Source: Dehalococcoidales bacterium (GTDB lineage Bacteria; Chloroflexota; Dehalococcoidia; Dehalococcoidales; UBA5627). Taken from it: a stretch of DNA of 7,346 bases. A program made the translations under genes and the position numbers. The stretch lies in contig JAAYAZ010000134.1 in assembly GCA_012719115.1 (NCBI GenBank), positions 1 through 7,346 on the forward strand. Direction: 5' to 3'. Of the stretch, positions 1 through 7,022 are shown in pieces. Position 1 is the stretch's first letter. Every line of letters starts with the position of its first letter. Under the pieces are notes generated by a model, which saw only the letters and a program-made list of their open reading frames with translations, ran no database searches and was not told the origin of the DNA.

Positions 1-150
1 AGTATAACCCTACCTGATAGTTTAACAAGCATTGCAAATAGTGCATTCTCTGGCTGTACAGGGCTAACAACCATTATTTTAGAAGCAGGTTCCTATGCAG
101 AAACTTGGTGTATAAATAATGGTCTAACAGATAAGATAGTATATATATAA
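1..150 (+). CDS. C-terminal end of a BspA-type leucine-rich-repeat protein (5' truncated by window edge)
   Basis: Frame 1 is open from the first base and ends at TAA (148-150), leaving 49 residues. The peptide contains a typical LRR_5/BspA unit: a leucine-proline-aspartate lead-in, then LTSIANSAFSGCTGLTTIIL (residues 8-27), matching the family pattern of a hydrophobic residue, I, x2-3, AF, x-GC, x-L, x3-I, x-L. It closes with GSYAETWCINNG (residues 30-41), the kind of short cap ('GS-AE-Y/W---NG') often seen after the last repeat. Such proteins are usually long, repetitive and cell-surface or secreted; no signal peptide can be judged here because the N-terminus is missing. GC is 51/150 (34%), clearly lower than in the neighbouring housekeeping genes, which suggests a different evolutionary origin. 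It is convergent with valS. The family call is fairly firm; the exact role is unknown. Confidence 0.75.
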   Translation, partial: SITLPDSLTSIANSAFSGCTGLTTIILEAGSYAETWCINNGLTDKIVYI

Positions 151-205
151 CCACATACCCTTATCTAATCATCAGTACAATATAAGCATGGAAAGGCAAA
201 CATCG

Positions 206-229
206 TGAGCCTGTCGAACCATAACGGCG
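206..229. repeat. Half-site of a TTCGACAGGCTCA-type palindromic repeat
   Basis: These 24 bases, beginning TGAGCCTGTCGAACCATA, match the reverse complement of 4478-4501 at 23 of 24 positions (one A/G difference at position 224). The second arm that would complete the palindrome is absent here, so this is a solitary half copy in opposite orientation to the fuller copy between coaX and coaBC. Confidence 0.7.
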
Positions 230-251
230 GCCATAAATTAAAAATGCTTTC

Positions 252-293
252 ATCCGTTCGTTCAACCCTTCGACAAGCCCAGGGCGAACGGAT
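252..293. repeat. REP-like composite hairpin, possibly acting as terminator of the leucine-rich-repeat gene
   Basis: ATCCGTTCG (252-260) pairs perfectly with CGAACGGAT (285-293). Inside it, CCCT (266-269) pairs with AGGG (281-284) after a 5-base bulge (261-265), leaving an 11-base loop containing TCGACAAG. This resembles the widespread bacterial intergenic repeat that combines CCGTTCG/CGAACGG arms with a CTTGTCGAAGGG core. On the plus strand the stem is followed by TTTATTATTG, so it could double as an intrinsic terminator for the gene ending at 150, though the U-run is broken and the hairpin lies about 100 bases after the stop. Confidence 0.65.
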
Positions 294-335
294 TTTATTA
301 TTGTCCTAGCTATGTCCCGACTGTCCTTCAGTTTA

Positions 336-391
336 CCCGATACAATCGGGATTTCGTTCCGTCAAGCCGGAACTCAACATAAGGGGTGGGG
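336..391. repeat. Two-hairpin intergenic repeat, copy A
   Basis: Two small perfect hairpins sit side by side: CCCGAT (336-341) with ATCGGG (345-350), loop ACA; and GTTCCG (356-361) with CGGAAC (368-373), loop TCAAGC. They are followed by ACTCAACAT (372-380) and a G-rich tail. The whole arrangement recurs in the same orientation at 7169-7226, sharing the blocks ATCGGGATTT, GTTCCGTCAA, ACTCAACAT and GGGG-TGGG. It lies 62 bases beyond the valS stop and could form structure at the valS mRNA 3' end, but there is no U-tract to call it a terminator. Confidence 0.7.
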
Positions 392-452
392 TTAATTCAT
401 TTTTATACGCGTCCCTAATACCCCATTTTGATAAGATAGGCATATTAAATAT

Positions 453-3122
453 CTATGCTTCCAGATTAGCCAGATGCTCTTTCAGTTTTCCTAACTTATC
501 CTGCTTGCCGGCGAGATTGGCACGTTCTTTTTCGACCACCTGTGCAGGGGCTTTCGATAAAAATGCCTCGTCTTTGAGCCTGTCTTCGAGGCGAATCACC
601 TCGTTTTCGAGCTGGTCGATTTCTTTCTTTATACGCTTTTTCTCAGCCTCTACATCAACCATACTCTGCATGGGAATAACCACTTCTACCCCTTTCAACA
701 CGATGACAAGAGAGTTCTCAGGCGAAGCCCCGCCCCTGTTTCGTTTGATTGACGGGTCAGCCTTTGCCAGCGTACGGATTGCCGAAGCATAAGCGGTAAT
801 TTCTTTTTCCATATCACCGGCATATATAATGGCTTCGATTTGCTTGGATTGTTCCACTTTATATTCGGTTCTGGCGTTGCGAATCGAGCGTATTATTTCC
901 ACCACGGAAGCCATCACTTCTTCGGCAACATCATCCTTAAAAGACTCATCGGGTTGCGGATAAGGCGCAATCATAATAGATTCCGGCCTGGATTTGTCTT
1001 CAGGCATCTTATCGACAATATTCTGCCACAACTCCTCGGTAATAAACGGCATAAAGGGATGCAGCAGTCGCAGGGATTTTTCCAGCACTTCTATTAAAAC
1101 GGGGATTGGGGAAACAACCCCCTCACCGGCATTCAATCTGACTTTACTGATTTCGATGTACCAGTCGCAGAACTCGCCCCACAGGAAATCGTGGATTTGT
1201 CTCTGCACTTCGCCGAACTGGTATTCCTTCATCAGTCTGTCTACATCGACAATGGTAGTGTTCAATCGACTAAGTATCCATCTATCCTCAAGCGGTATGG
1301 ATTTTCTATCGATTTTCATATCGCCGCTGTAGGATTCCATACTCTTTAACACAAATCGAGTGGCATTCCACATCTTGTTGGCAAAGTTCCTGCCGGCTTC
1401 CATCTTGATCGGAGTAATCTTGGTATCATTACCCGGTGAAATGCCGGTAGAAAGCGCAAAGCGCAGGGCATCGGTGCCGTAGCGATCCATCAGCTCAAGC
1501 GGATCGACCACATTACCCTTGGTTTTACTCATCTTTTCGCCTTTTTCGTCGCGCACCAGTCCGTGCAGGTAAACGGTGCGAAAAGGAATGTCCCCGGTAT
1601 CTTCGATGCCCAGCATTATCATACGGGCAACCCAGAAGAATAGGATATCATAAGCCGTTTCCATTACAGAGGTAGGATAGAAATAGCGGAAGTCCTCCGT
1701 ATCGTCAGGCCAGCCGAGCGTCGAATGAGGCCAAAGGCCGGAACTGAACCAGGTATCCAGAACATCGGGGTCCTGTTCTATTTCTGTCGAGCCGCAACCC
1801 GAACAGCGCTGCGGGTCTTTGGTATCCACCGTCAGAGCATCGCATTTTTTACAGTACCATACCGGAATACGGTGCCCCCACCATAACTGGCGCGAGATAC
1901 ACCAGTCGCGGATATTCTCCATCCAGTTGAGATAGACTTTAGTGAAACGCTCGGGCAGAATGGTAATCCTGCCGTCAGTTACCGCTTCGACAGCCGGTTT
2001 TGCCAGCGGTTCCGTCTTTACAAACCACTGCTTGCTTGCAATCGGCTCTACAACAGTGTGGCAGCGGAAACAATGGCCTATGGAATGATTATACGGTTCG
2101 ATTTTCACCAGTTGCCCGTCTCTGTCGAGGTCGGCGATTATCGTCTTGCGGCAAACGAATCTGTCCATACCGGTATAAGGTCCGGCGTTTTCGTTCATAG
2201 TAGCATCGGGGTTAAGTATATTAACAAGAGGCAGATTATGCCGCTGCCCGATTTCAAAATCGACCGGGTCGTGTGCGGGCGTAACTTTAACCGCGCCGGT
2301 ACCGAATTGCAAATCGACAATGTCATCGCCGACTATCGGGATTTCGCGGTTCACTACCGGCACAATAGCCTTTTTACCGATTAGACCGGCAAAGTTCTCA
2401 TCAGCAGGATTGATGGCAATAGCTGTATCACCCAAAAGTGTTTCCGGGCGGGTGGTGGCAACCGTCAGGTAATTTTCTTCATCGCCGACCAGTTTATAGC
2501 GTATATAATAGAGATTGCCCGTTACATCCTTATGGTCGACTTCGAGGTCGGAAAGCGCGGTGGCACAGCGCGGACAACGGTTAATGATGCGCTCTCCGCG
2601 ATATATCAAACCTTTATTATACAAACGCACGAAAACCTCGCGCACCGCTTTACTCAATCCTTCATCGAGCGTAAACCGCTCGCGGCTCCAATCACAGGAG
2701 ATACCGAGACGCTGGTGCTGGTGCATAATGGTGTCATGGCACTCACCGGCCCATTTCCAAACCCTTTTCTCAAACTTTTCACGCCCCAATTCGTATTTAT
2801 CGGTACCTTCCTGCGCCAGTTGCCTCTCGACAACTACCTGCGCCGCAATACCGGCATGGTCGAACCCTGGCAGCCAAAGTGTCGGCTCTCCCAGCATGCG
2901 ATGCCAGCGAATCATAATATCTTCCAGCGTGGCAGTTAAAGCGTGCCCTACGTGCAGACCGCCGGTAACATTGGGCGGCGGCATCATAATAACAAAAGGC
3001 TCTTTATCCGGGTCTATTTCCGGCTTGAAGTAACCCTTTTTCATCCAGTATTTATACCATTTTGTTTCTACCTTAGCCGCTTCATAGGCTTTAGGCATTT
3101 CATTTTGTTCCGATTCAAACAT
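453..3122 (-). CDS. valS: Valyl-tRNA synthetase
   Basis: Cytoplasmic class Ia aminoacyl-tRNA synthetase that joins valine to tRNA-Val using ATP and removes mischarged threonine. The 889 residues are normal for bacterial ValRS. Visible features: PPPNVTGGLHVGHA (48-61) with the HIGH-type signature HVGH at 57-60; editing-domain motif TTRPETLLGD (223-232); CxxC pairs at C183/C186, C351/C354, C424/C427 and C440/C443, plausible zinc ligands; DWCISRQLWWGHRIP (406-420); KMSKS-type loop KMSKTKGN (530-537); anticodon-binding helical domain from about 612, including FCDWYIEISK (651-660); and a charged C-terminal coiled coil (about 822-889), the ValRS tRNA-binding arm. The chosen ATG (3120-3122) is preceded by AAAGGGG five bases upstream; the internal ATG at codon 9 has no comparable ribosome site. 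It lies downstream of coaBC, behind a terminator, so is probably transcribed separately. No T-box leader fits in the short upstream space. Confidence 0.98.
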   Translation of the reverse strand: MFESEQNEMPKAYEAAKVETKWYKYWMKKGYFKPEIDPDKEPFVIMMPPPNVTGGLHVGHALTATLEDIMIRWHRMLGEPTLWLPGFDHAGIAAQVVVERQLAQEGTDKYELGREKFEKRVWKWAGECHDTIMHQHQRLGISCDWSRERFTLDEGLSKAVREVFVRLYNKGLIYRGERIINRCPRCATALSDLEVDHKDVTGNLYYIRYKLVGDEENYLTVATTRPETLLGDTAIAINPADENFAGLIGKKAIVPVVNREIPIVGDDIVDLQFGTGAVKVTPAHDPVDFEIGQRHNLPLVNILNPDATMNENAGPYTGMDRFVCRKTIIADLDRDGQLVKIEPYNHSIGHCFRCHTVVEPIASKQWFVKTEPLAKPAVEAVTDGRITILPERFTKVYLNWMENIRDWCISRQLWWGHRIPVWYCKKCDALTVDTKDPQRCSGCGSTEIEQDPDVLDTWFSSGLWPHSTLGWPDDTEDFRYFYPTSVMETAYDILFFWVARMIMLGIEDTGDIPFRTVYLHGLVRDEKGEKMSKTKGNVVDPLELMDRYGTDALRFALSTGISPGNDTKITPIKMEAGRNFANKMWNATRFVLKSMESYSGDMKIDRKSIPLEDRWILSRLNTTIVDVDRLMKEYQFGEVQRQIHDFLWGEFCDWYIEISKVRLNAGEGVVSPIPVLIEVLEKSLRLLHPFMPFITEELWQNIVDKMPEDKSRPESIMIAPYPQPDESFKDDVAEEVMASVVEIIRSIRNARTEYKVEQSKQIEAIIYAGDMEKEITAYASAIRTLAKADPSIKRNRGGASPENSLVIVLKGVEVVIPMQSMVDVEAEKKRIKKEIDQLENEVIRLEDRLKDEAFLSKAPAQVVEKERANLAGKQDKLGKLKEHLANLEA

Positions 3123-3158
3123 GCTTGCCCCTTTAAAGTTTTGTTAAACACCCTCTCG

Positions 3159-3167
3159 ATAATATCA
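3159..3167 (-). promoter_or_regulatory. Candidate extended -10 promoter for valS
   Basis: The minus strand reads TGATATTAT, an extended -10 (TGn followed by TATTAT, five of six matches to TATAAT), between the terminator hairpin and valS. Initiation would fall near 3152, giving a leader of about 30 bases that includes the AAAGGGG ribosome site (3128-3134). No good -35 hexamer is visible at 17 bases. An alternative TTGATA-17-AACAAA pairing (starting at 3168) is weaker in its -10. Tentative. Confidence 0.35.
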
Positions 3168-3177
3168 AAAGAGAACA

Positions 3178-3205
3178 CGATTAAAAGAGAGGGGCAGCGC
3201 CCCTC
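3178..3205 (-). terminator. Rho-independent terminator after coaBC
   Basis: GAGGGGC (3189-3195) and GCCCCTC (3199-3205) form a 7-base-pair GC-rich stem with a 3-base loop. On the minus strand it is followed by TCTTTTAATC, a short U-rich run; on the plus strand no T-run follows, so it is oriented for the minus-strand genes. It begins 31 bases after the coaBC stop codon and separates that transcript from valS. Confidence 0.65.
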
Positions 3206-3236
3206 ATAGATTTCAATATATTTTACAGGAAACAGA

Positions 3237-4421
3237 TTATAATATCTCTTTTATCCTGTCCAGTATTCTATCCGCCGCTTCGCGCTTGGTAAGCAACGGT
3301 AATTCTTCCGGTACTTCTTTTCTGTCGATGATTATAACGCGATTGGTATCTGCCCCGAAACCGCCGTCCGTAGCGGTAATATCGTTAGCCACAATAAGAT
3401 GCAGCCCTTTTTCTTTAATTTTGGTTAATGCATTCTCGATGATATTTTCACTCTCGGCGGCAAAACCTACCTTGATAAAACTTCCTTTGATTTCCGATAA
3501 TATATCCGGTGTTTTAATCAGTTTCAGTTCAAGCACATCCCCATTTTTCTTAATCTTGCTGCCGGAAGACTTTTCTGCCTGATAATCCGCTACCGCCGCC
3601 GCCATTATTAAAACATCAGCCCCGACAACGGCATCTTCAACCGCCTTTTTCATTTCACGGGCTGATTCGACATTAACCACTTCCATTCCGGCGGAGGGCT
3701 TGAGTGGAACAGTGGTTATCAAGGTAACATCAGCTCCTCTGTCGCGAGCAGCCTGCGCTATGGCAAATCCCATCTTACCGCTGGACCGATTGCCGATAAA
3801 ACGCACCGGGTCGATAGCTTCTTTGGTTCCACCGGCGGTTATCACTATACGTTTTCCGGAAAAATCCCCACCGCGTGCCAGAACCAGCTTTATGATATCG
3901 ATTATCTCAGCCGTTTCAGGCAAACGTCCCTGCCCAACCTTACCGGATAAAAGATGGCCGTAACCGGACTCTATGATGACAAATCCCCGGTCTTTCAGTT
4001 TGGATATGTTTTTCTGAGTTACCGCATTATTTAACATATTGTCGTTCATTGCCGGAGAAATAATAACCGGAGCTTTAGTTGCCAGAACAGCACAGGAAAG
4101 CATATCGTCAGCCAAACCGCAGGCAAGCTTGGCAATGGTATTTGCCGTTGCCGGAGCGATTAGGATTACGTCTGCCGTTTCAGCAAGTGCCACATGAGCG
4201 GCTTTAAAACCCGCAACAGGCTGCCACATATCGGTAAACACCTGCCTTCCGGTAATACTCTGCAGTGTCAGCGGAGTTATGAATTTCGCCGCCGATTCGG
4301 TCATAACGACATCTACGTTTGCCCCGTACTGGCACAGCTTGCTGGCAATATCCGGCACTTTGTAAGCGGATATGCCTCCGGTAATTCCCAAAAGTATTGT
4401 TTTATCTTTCAATATATCCAT
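3237..4421 (-). CDS. coaBC: Bifunctional phosphopantothenoylcysteine decarboxylase / phosphopantothenate-cysteine ligase
   Basis: Catalyses two successive steps of coenzyme A synthesis: CTP-dependent ligation of cysteine to 4'-phosphopantothenate (CoaB) and FMN-dependent decarboxylation to 4'-phosphopantetheine (CoaC). At 394 residues it is the usual fused length. The N-terminal flavoprotein domain (about 1-185) shows the FMN-binding start LGITGGISAYK (11-21), the active-site histidine H76 in AAHVALAETAD, and PAMN (123-126). The C-terminal CoaB domain (about 188-394) shows ITAGGTKEAIDPVRFIGN (194-211), NRSSGKMG (211-218), AAAVADY (274-280) and the CTP-contacting KIKK (289-292). The flap motif, ACG in the E. 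coli enzyme, reads LSG here, so serine 159 replaces the cysteine. The start at 4421 has only a weak ribosome site (GGGT, five bases upstream). No clear promoter is visible in the 251-base gap behind coaX, so read-through from the nnr-coaX promoter is possible. Confidence 0.96.
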   Translation of the reverse strand: MDILKDKTILLGITGGISAYKVPDIASKLCQYGANVDVVMTESAAKFITPLTLQSITGRQVFTDMWQPVAGFKAAHVALAETADVILIAPATANTIAKLACGLADDMLSCAVLATKAPVIISPAMNDNMLNNAVTQKNISKLKDRGFVIIESGYGHLLSGKVGQGRLPETAEIIDIIKLVLARGGDFSGKRIVITAGGTKEAIDPVRFIGNRSSGKMGFAIAQAARDRGADVTLITTVPLKPSAGMEVVNVESAREMKKAVEDAVVGADVLIMAAAVADYQAEKSSGSKIKKNGDVLELKLIKTPDILSEIKGSFIKVGFAAESENIIENALTKIKEKGLHLIVANDITATDGGFGADTNRVIIIDRKEVPEELPLLTKREAADRILDRIKEIL

Positions 4422-4477
4422 ATCATACCCGTTACTTTTTAATCACTCTTGATTGTTAAACAAAATAATATATTCGA

Positions 4478-4553
4478 CGCCGCTATGGTTCGACAGGCTC
4501 ATCCCGATTTCATCGGGACTATATTAATTTCTGCTCATCCTGAGCTTGTCGAA
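4478..4553. repeat. TTCGACAGGCTCA palindromic repeat with nested hairpin
   Basis: The outer arms TTCGACAGGCTCA (4489-4501) and TGAGCTTGTCGAA (4541-4553) are inverted repeats with one G/T difference. Between them lies a separate hairpin, TCCCGAT (4502-4508) with ATCGGGA (4512-4518), loop TTC, which resembles the first hairpin of the two-hairpin element at 336 and 7169. The octamer GCTCATCC occurs at both 4497-4504 and 4533-4540. Removing one octamer and the 28 bases between would leave a simple palindrome, as if a short sequence had entered an older repeat. The left flank (4478-4501) also matches 206-229 in reverse orientation. Confidence 0.7.
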
Positions 4554-4577
4554 AGATTAAAGCGGAAAACATTCCGA

Positions 4578-4606
4578 CCAAACTGGCGATCGCCGAATCA
4601 GTCTGG
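4578..4606. repeat. Inverted repeat with GGCGATCGCC core, downstream of coaX
   Basis: CCAAACTG (4578-4585) and CAGTCTGG (4599-4606) form an 8-base stem with one mismatch on the plus strand. In minus-strand RNA the mismatch becomes a G-U pair, so the stem is fully paired in the coaX transcript direction. The palindrome GGCGATCGCC (4585-4594) overlaps the stem and loop. It lies 67 bases after the coaX stop and is not followed by a strong T-run, so a terminator call is not justified. Confidence 0.4.
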
Positions 4607-4672
4607 AATCTCCTGTAATCATACGTATAATCTATGTTTTAGTTTATCCTTAAAGGGTATTGCTCTGCAAGA

Positions 4673-5440
4673 TTACTCCCGATTCATCTCGTATATAAAT
4701 CTCAGACCGATAAGCGTCAGGTCGGTATTTACTTCGTCGATAACCTTGGTTTCTCTGGCAATCAAACTCGCAAATCCGCCGGTAGCTACCACCTTAATCT
4801 TTGCCCCGATTTCCTTCTGCATACGCAGTACCATACTTTCCACCAGCCCCACATAACCGTAAACCATGCCCGATTTCATAGCGTCAATGGTATTGGTGCC
4901 TATCACCTTGTTGGGCGCTGTAAGGTCGATTCTGGGCAGCATAGCAGCCCTTTGAAAGAGCGCCTCGGCGGAAGAAAGGATTCCCGGAGCAATAGCCCCG
5001 CCCAGGTAATCACCGTTTTTAGAAACTATTTCAAAAGTGGTTGCCGTGCCCATATCCACGATTATCACCGGACCGCCGTAAAGATGACTTGCGGCAACAG
5101 CATCGACGATACGGTCGGCGCCCACTTCCTTCGGATTATCCATACATATGCGTATGCCAGTTTTTATACCGGCAGCTACAATCAGGGGTGCAATGTCGAA
5201 ATAGCGCTTTGCCATGTCTTCAAAAATAGAAGTCAACGGGGGAACGACACTGCATAAAGCCACATCTTTAATATCAGATACCTCCAATCCGCGGCTCTTC
5301 AGGATACTTATCAGTAGAACTGCATTTTCGTCAGCTGTGCGGTGAATGGAGGTAGTCATTTGAAAGGTGGTCTTTTTTTGCTCCCCGTCGAACACTCCAA
5401 CCGTAATTTCCGTATTTCCGATATCTATTGCCAGTAACAT
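4673..5440 (-). CDS. coaX: Type III pantothenate kinase
   Basis: Phosphorylates pantothenate to 4'-phosphopantothenate with ATP, the first step of coenzyme A synthesis; its product is the substrate of the CoaBC enzyme encoded next. It belongs to the ASKHA (actin-like) kinase fold. The 255 residues are typical. Motifs: the N-terminal phosphate-binding loop AIDIGNT (4-10), GADR (107-110) with the presumed catalytic aspartate D109, DMGTATT (129-135) with D129 expected at the monovalent-cation site, GGAIAPG (147-153) and the late TGG (220-222). Type III kinases are known to escape feedback inhibition by CoA and to need K+ or NH4+. The ATG at 5438-5440 has a strong ribosome site, GAGGA, five bases upstream. 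The gene starts 22 bases after the nnr stop, so the two are very probably co-transcribed; coaBC follows after 251 bases. Confidence 0.96.
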   Translation of the reverse strand: MLLAIDIGNTEITVGVFDGEQKKTTFQMTTSIHRTADENAVLLISILKSRGLEVSDIKDVALCSVVPPLTSIFEDMAKRYFDIAPLIVAAGIKTGIRICMDNPKEVGADRIVDAVAASHLYGGPVIIVDMGTATTFEIVSKNGDYLGGAIAPGILSSAEALFQRAAMLPRIDLTAPNKVIGTNTIDAMKSGMVYGYVGLVESMVLRMQKEIGAKIKVVATGGFASLIARETKVIDEVNTDLTLIGLRFIYEMNRE

Positions 5441-5462
5441 ATTTATCCTCTTTTTAAAAGAC

Positions 5463-7001
5463 TTAACTTTCTTTCAATTTTTTGATTGCTTTCGGAACAA
5501 CCGGAATTAAATCACCTGCCAGCATTCCGGTATCGCCAAGTTCTGATTTTACTATTTCTCCTGCCTGTCCGTGCAGCCATACACCCAGACAGGCGGCATC
5601 AAAATTATCCAAACCCTGCGCCGCCAGCCCTGCAATTATCCCAGCCAGCACGTCGCCGGTTCCGGCAGATGCCATCCCCGGATTGGCAAACGGTGATACG
5701 CGGCATCTGCCGTCAGCGGAAGCGATAACAGTATATGCCCCTTTAAGGACAACTGTTTTCCCCCATTTCTGTGCAAAAAGCATCGCCGTATCAATTCTGT
5801 TCGACTGGATTTCTTCAACTTTTAATCCCGTAAGCCTGGACATTTCGCCCGGATGCGGCGTTAGAATGGCATCCATCATCAACTTTTGCCACCATTCGTT
5901 TGATTTTGCCAGAACATTCAACGCGTCGGCATCTATGACAATCGGCATAGCTGGTTTTTTACCGAAGAGAACGGAGCGGATAAATGCGGCAGTAGTATCC
6001 TGCTGCCCCAATCCGCATCCGATAAGGAGTACATCATAATTATTCAAAGCCGGCAGCACTTCTAAAGACGAGTCTTCGGATATAAATCCTTTAACCGATT
6101 CCGATAGCGGCAGATATGTTACCTCATTCAGTTTACATGCCAGTATAGCTTGCAGGCTAACGGGAATAGCCAGTGTAACCAGACCGGCTCCTGCTCTCAT
6201 GGCGCCGCTGCAAGCCAGATAAGCCGCACCGATATAATTTATGGAGCCGGCAACCGTTAAAACCTTTCCGAATGTACCCTTGTTAGCGTTTAGAGGACGC
6301 CCGGGCAATGCATTCTTAGCCCACTTTCCGGTCAATAGTTCCAGTTTGACATCCCTTACCATATAATCAGGGATACCGATATCGGATACTATTACTTTTC
6401 CGGCTTTTTCGGGCCCCCTGCCGGTAAATAGTCCAATTTTAGGGTAACCGAGAGTTATAGTGTAATCTGTGTTTAGACAGGACGGGTCGCAGTAACCATT
6501 ATCGGCATTCAAACCGGAAGGTAAATCGAGCGCAATTATCTTAAAGCTATAATTTTTCTGCTTTGCTTCCGTAACCTTGCCGAGCGCCTCTTTATAAATA
6601 CCTTCAATGGGGCGATTGCTGCCGGTACCGAACAAAGCGTCTATCACAATATCAGCATCACGCAACAGGCGGTCAAGTTCATCAAGGTTTTTGTAGACTA
6701 AAATGCGGCTCTGGTTTACCAGCTTCAGATTCGAGTCGTTTTCAGACCTCTTTCCCAAGAGAAAGAGGTGAACTTTAGCCTCCCATCCATCCAGATATCT
6801 GGCGGCAACCAATCCGTCTCCGCCGTTATTGCCCGGACCTGTGAGTACTATTATTTTCTTATTGAAGACCTCACCCAGAATTTTGCGCACCTCTGAAGCC
6901 ACCTGCTTCCCGGCATTCTCCATCAGAGTAGCAGCAGGGGTTCCGGATTGAATACACTCCAAGTCTGCCTGTTTCATACGCGAAGCTGATAATATTTTCA
7001 T
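5463..7001 (-). CDS. nnr: Bifunctional NAD(P)H-hydrate epimerase / ADP-dependent (S)-NAD(P)H-hydrate dehydratase
   Basis: Repairs hydrated, inactive NADH and NADPH: the N-terminal half interconverts R and S epimers, and the C-terminal half dehydrates the S form using ADP. The 512 residues match the fused Nnr/YjeF family. The epimerase domain (about 1-215) has GPGNNGGDG (55-63), DALFGTG (121-127) and DLPSG (159-163). The ribokinase-like dehydratase domain (about 235-510) has NKGTFGKVLTVAGS (240-253), GCGLG (328-332), DADALN (357-362), TPHPGEM (381-387), the KG pair (420-421) and NPGMASAGTGD (440-450), whose final aspartate is the expected catalytic base. The start at 6999-7001 has AGGA nine bases upstream and a promoter just beyond; M9 is a less likely alternative. 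It is the first gene of the cofactor operon leading into coaX. All key motifs are present, so both activities are expected. Confidence 0.96.
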   Translation of the reverse strand: MKILSASRMKQADLECIQSGTPAATLMENAGKQVASEVRKILGEVFNKKIIVLTGPGNNGGDGLVAARYLDGWEAKVHLFLLGKRSENDSNLKLVNQSRILVYKNLDELDRLLRDADIVIDALFGTGSNRPIEGIYKEALGKVTEAKQKNYSFKIIALDLPSGLNADNGYCDPSCLNTDYTITLGYPKIGLFTGRGPEKAGKVIVSDIGIPDYMVRDVKLELLTGKWAKNALPGRPLNANKGTFGKVLTVAGSINYIGAAYLACSGAMRAGAGLVTLAIPVSLQAILACKLNEVTYLPLSESVKGFISEDSSLEVLPALNNYDVLLIGCGLGQQDTTAAFIRSVLFGKKPAMPIVIDADALNVLAKSNEWWQKLMMDAILTPHPGEMSRLTGLKVEEIQSNRIDTAMLFAQKWGKTVVLKGAYTVIASADGRCRVSPFANPGMASAGTGDVLAGIIAGLAAQGLDNFDAACLGVWLHGQAGEIVKSELGDTGMLAGDLIPVVPKAIKKLKES

Positions 7002-7022
7002 AGTTAATAATCCTATGGTTAG

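Larger units (their letters stand above)
151..452. other. Non-coding spacer between convergent genes, filled with palindromic repeats
   Basis: No credible gene lies in these 302 bases. They hold a half-site repeat (206-229), a composite hairpin of the CCGTTCG type (252-293) and a two-hairpin element (336-391), each listed separately. The stretch 392-452 is AT-rich and I see no recognisable signal in it; in particular there is no obvious intrinsic terminator directly after the valS stop codon. Confidence 0.7.
4422..4672. other. Repeat-bearing spacer between coaX and coaBC
   Basis: These 251 bases interrupt an otherwise colinear gene group. They contain a nested palindromic repeat (4478-4553) and a further inverted repeat (4578-4606), listed separately. 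An AT-rich segment at 4460-4474 could hold a -10-like sequence on the minus strand, but I found no matching -35, so no promoter is called. Confidence 0.55.

Noticed and set aside
151..452. CRISPR array or tandem repeat array in the left spacer
   Set aside because: The repeats are different hairpin families present once each in this spacer, with no regular repeat-spacer pattern.
2515..3033. Long plus-strand open frame antisense to valS (172 codons)
   Set aside because: It overlaps the most conserved part of valS, has low-complexity, non-family-like composition and no ribosome site of note; it is a shadow of the real reading frame. The same holds for other antisense frames over valS, coaBC and coaX.
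3123..3236. Possible T-box or other riboswitch upstream of valS
   Set aside because: Only about 114 bases are available and they are explained by a terminator after coaBC and a short leader. No T-box consensus, specifier stem or antiterminator pairing is visible.
4585..4594. GGCGATCGCC palindrome as a HIP1-like cyanobacterial signature
   Set aside because: A single occurrence means nothing, and nothing else in the window points to cyanobacteria.
4449..4672. Possible small plus-strand gene from 4449 running into the coaX region
   Set aside because: Its first half is palindromic repeat sequence and its second half is antisense to coaX; no protein-like features.
5482..6039. Plus-strand open frame antisense to nnr (185 codons)
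   Set aside because: It is rich in S, P and A as expected for the complement of a conserved gene, and nnr motifs are intact across it. No evidence that it is expressed.
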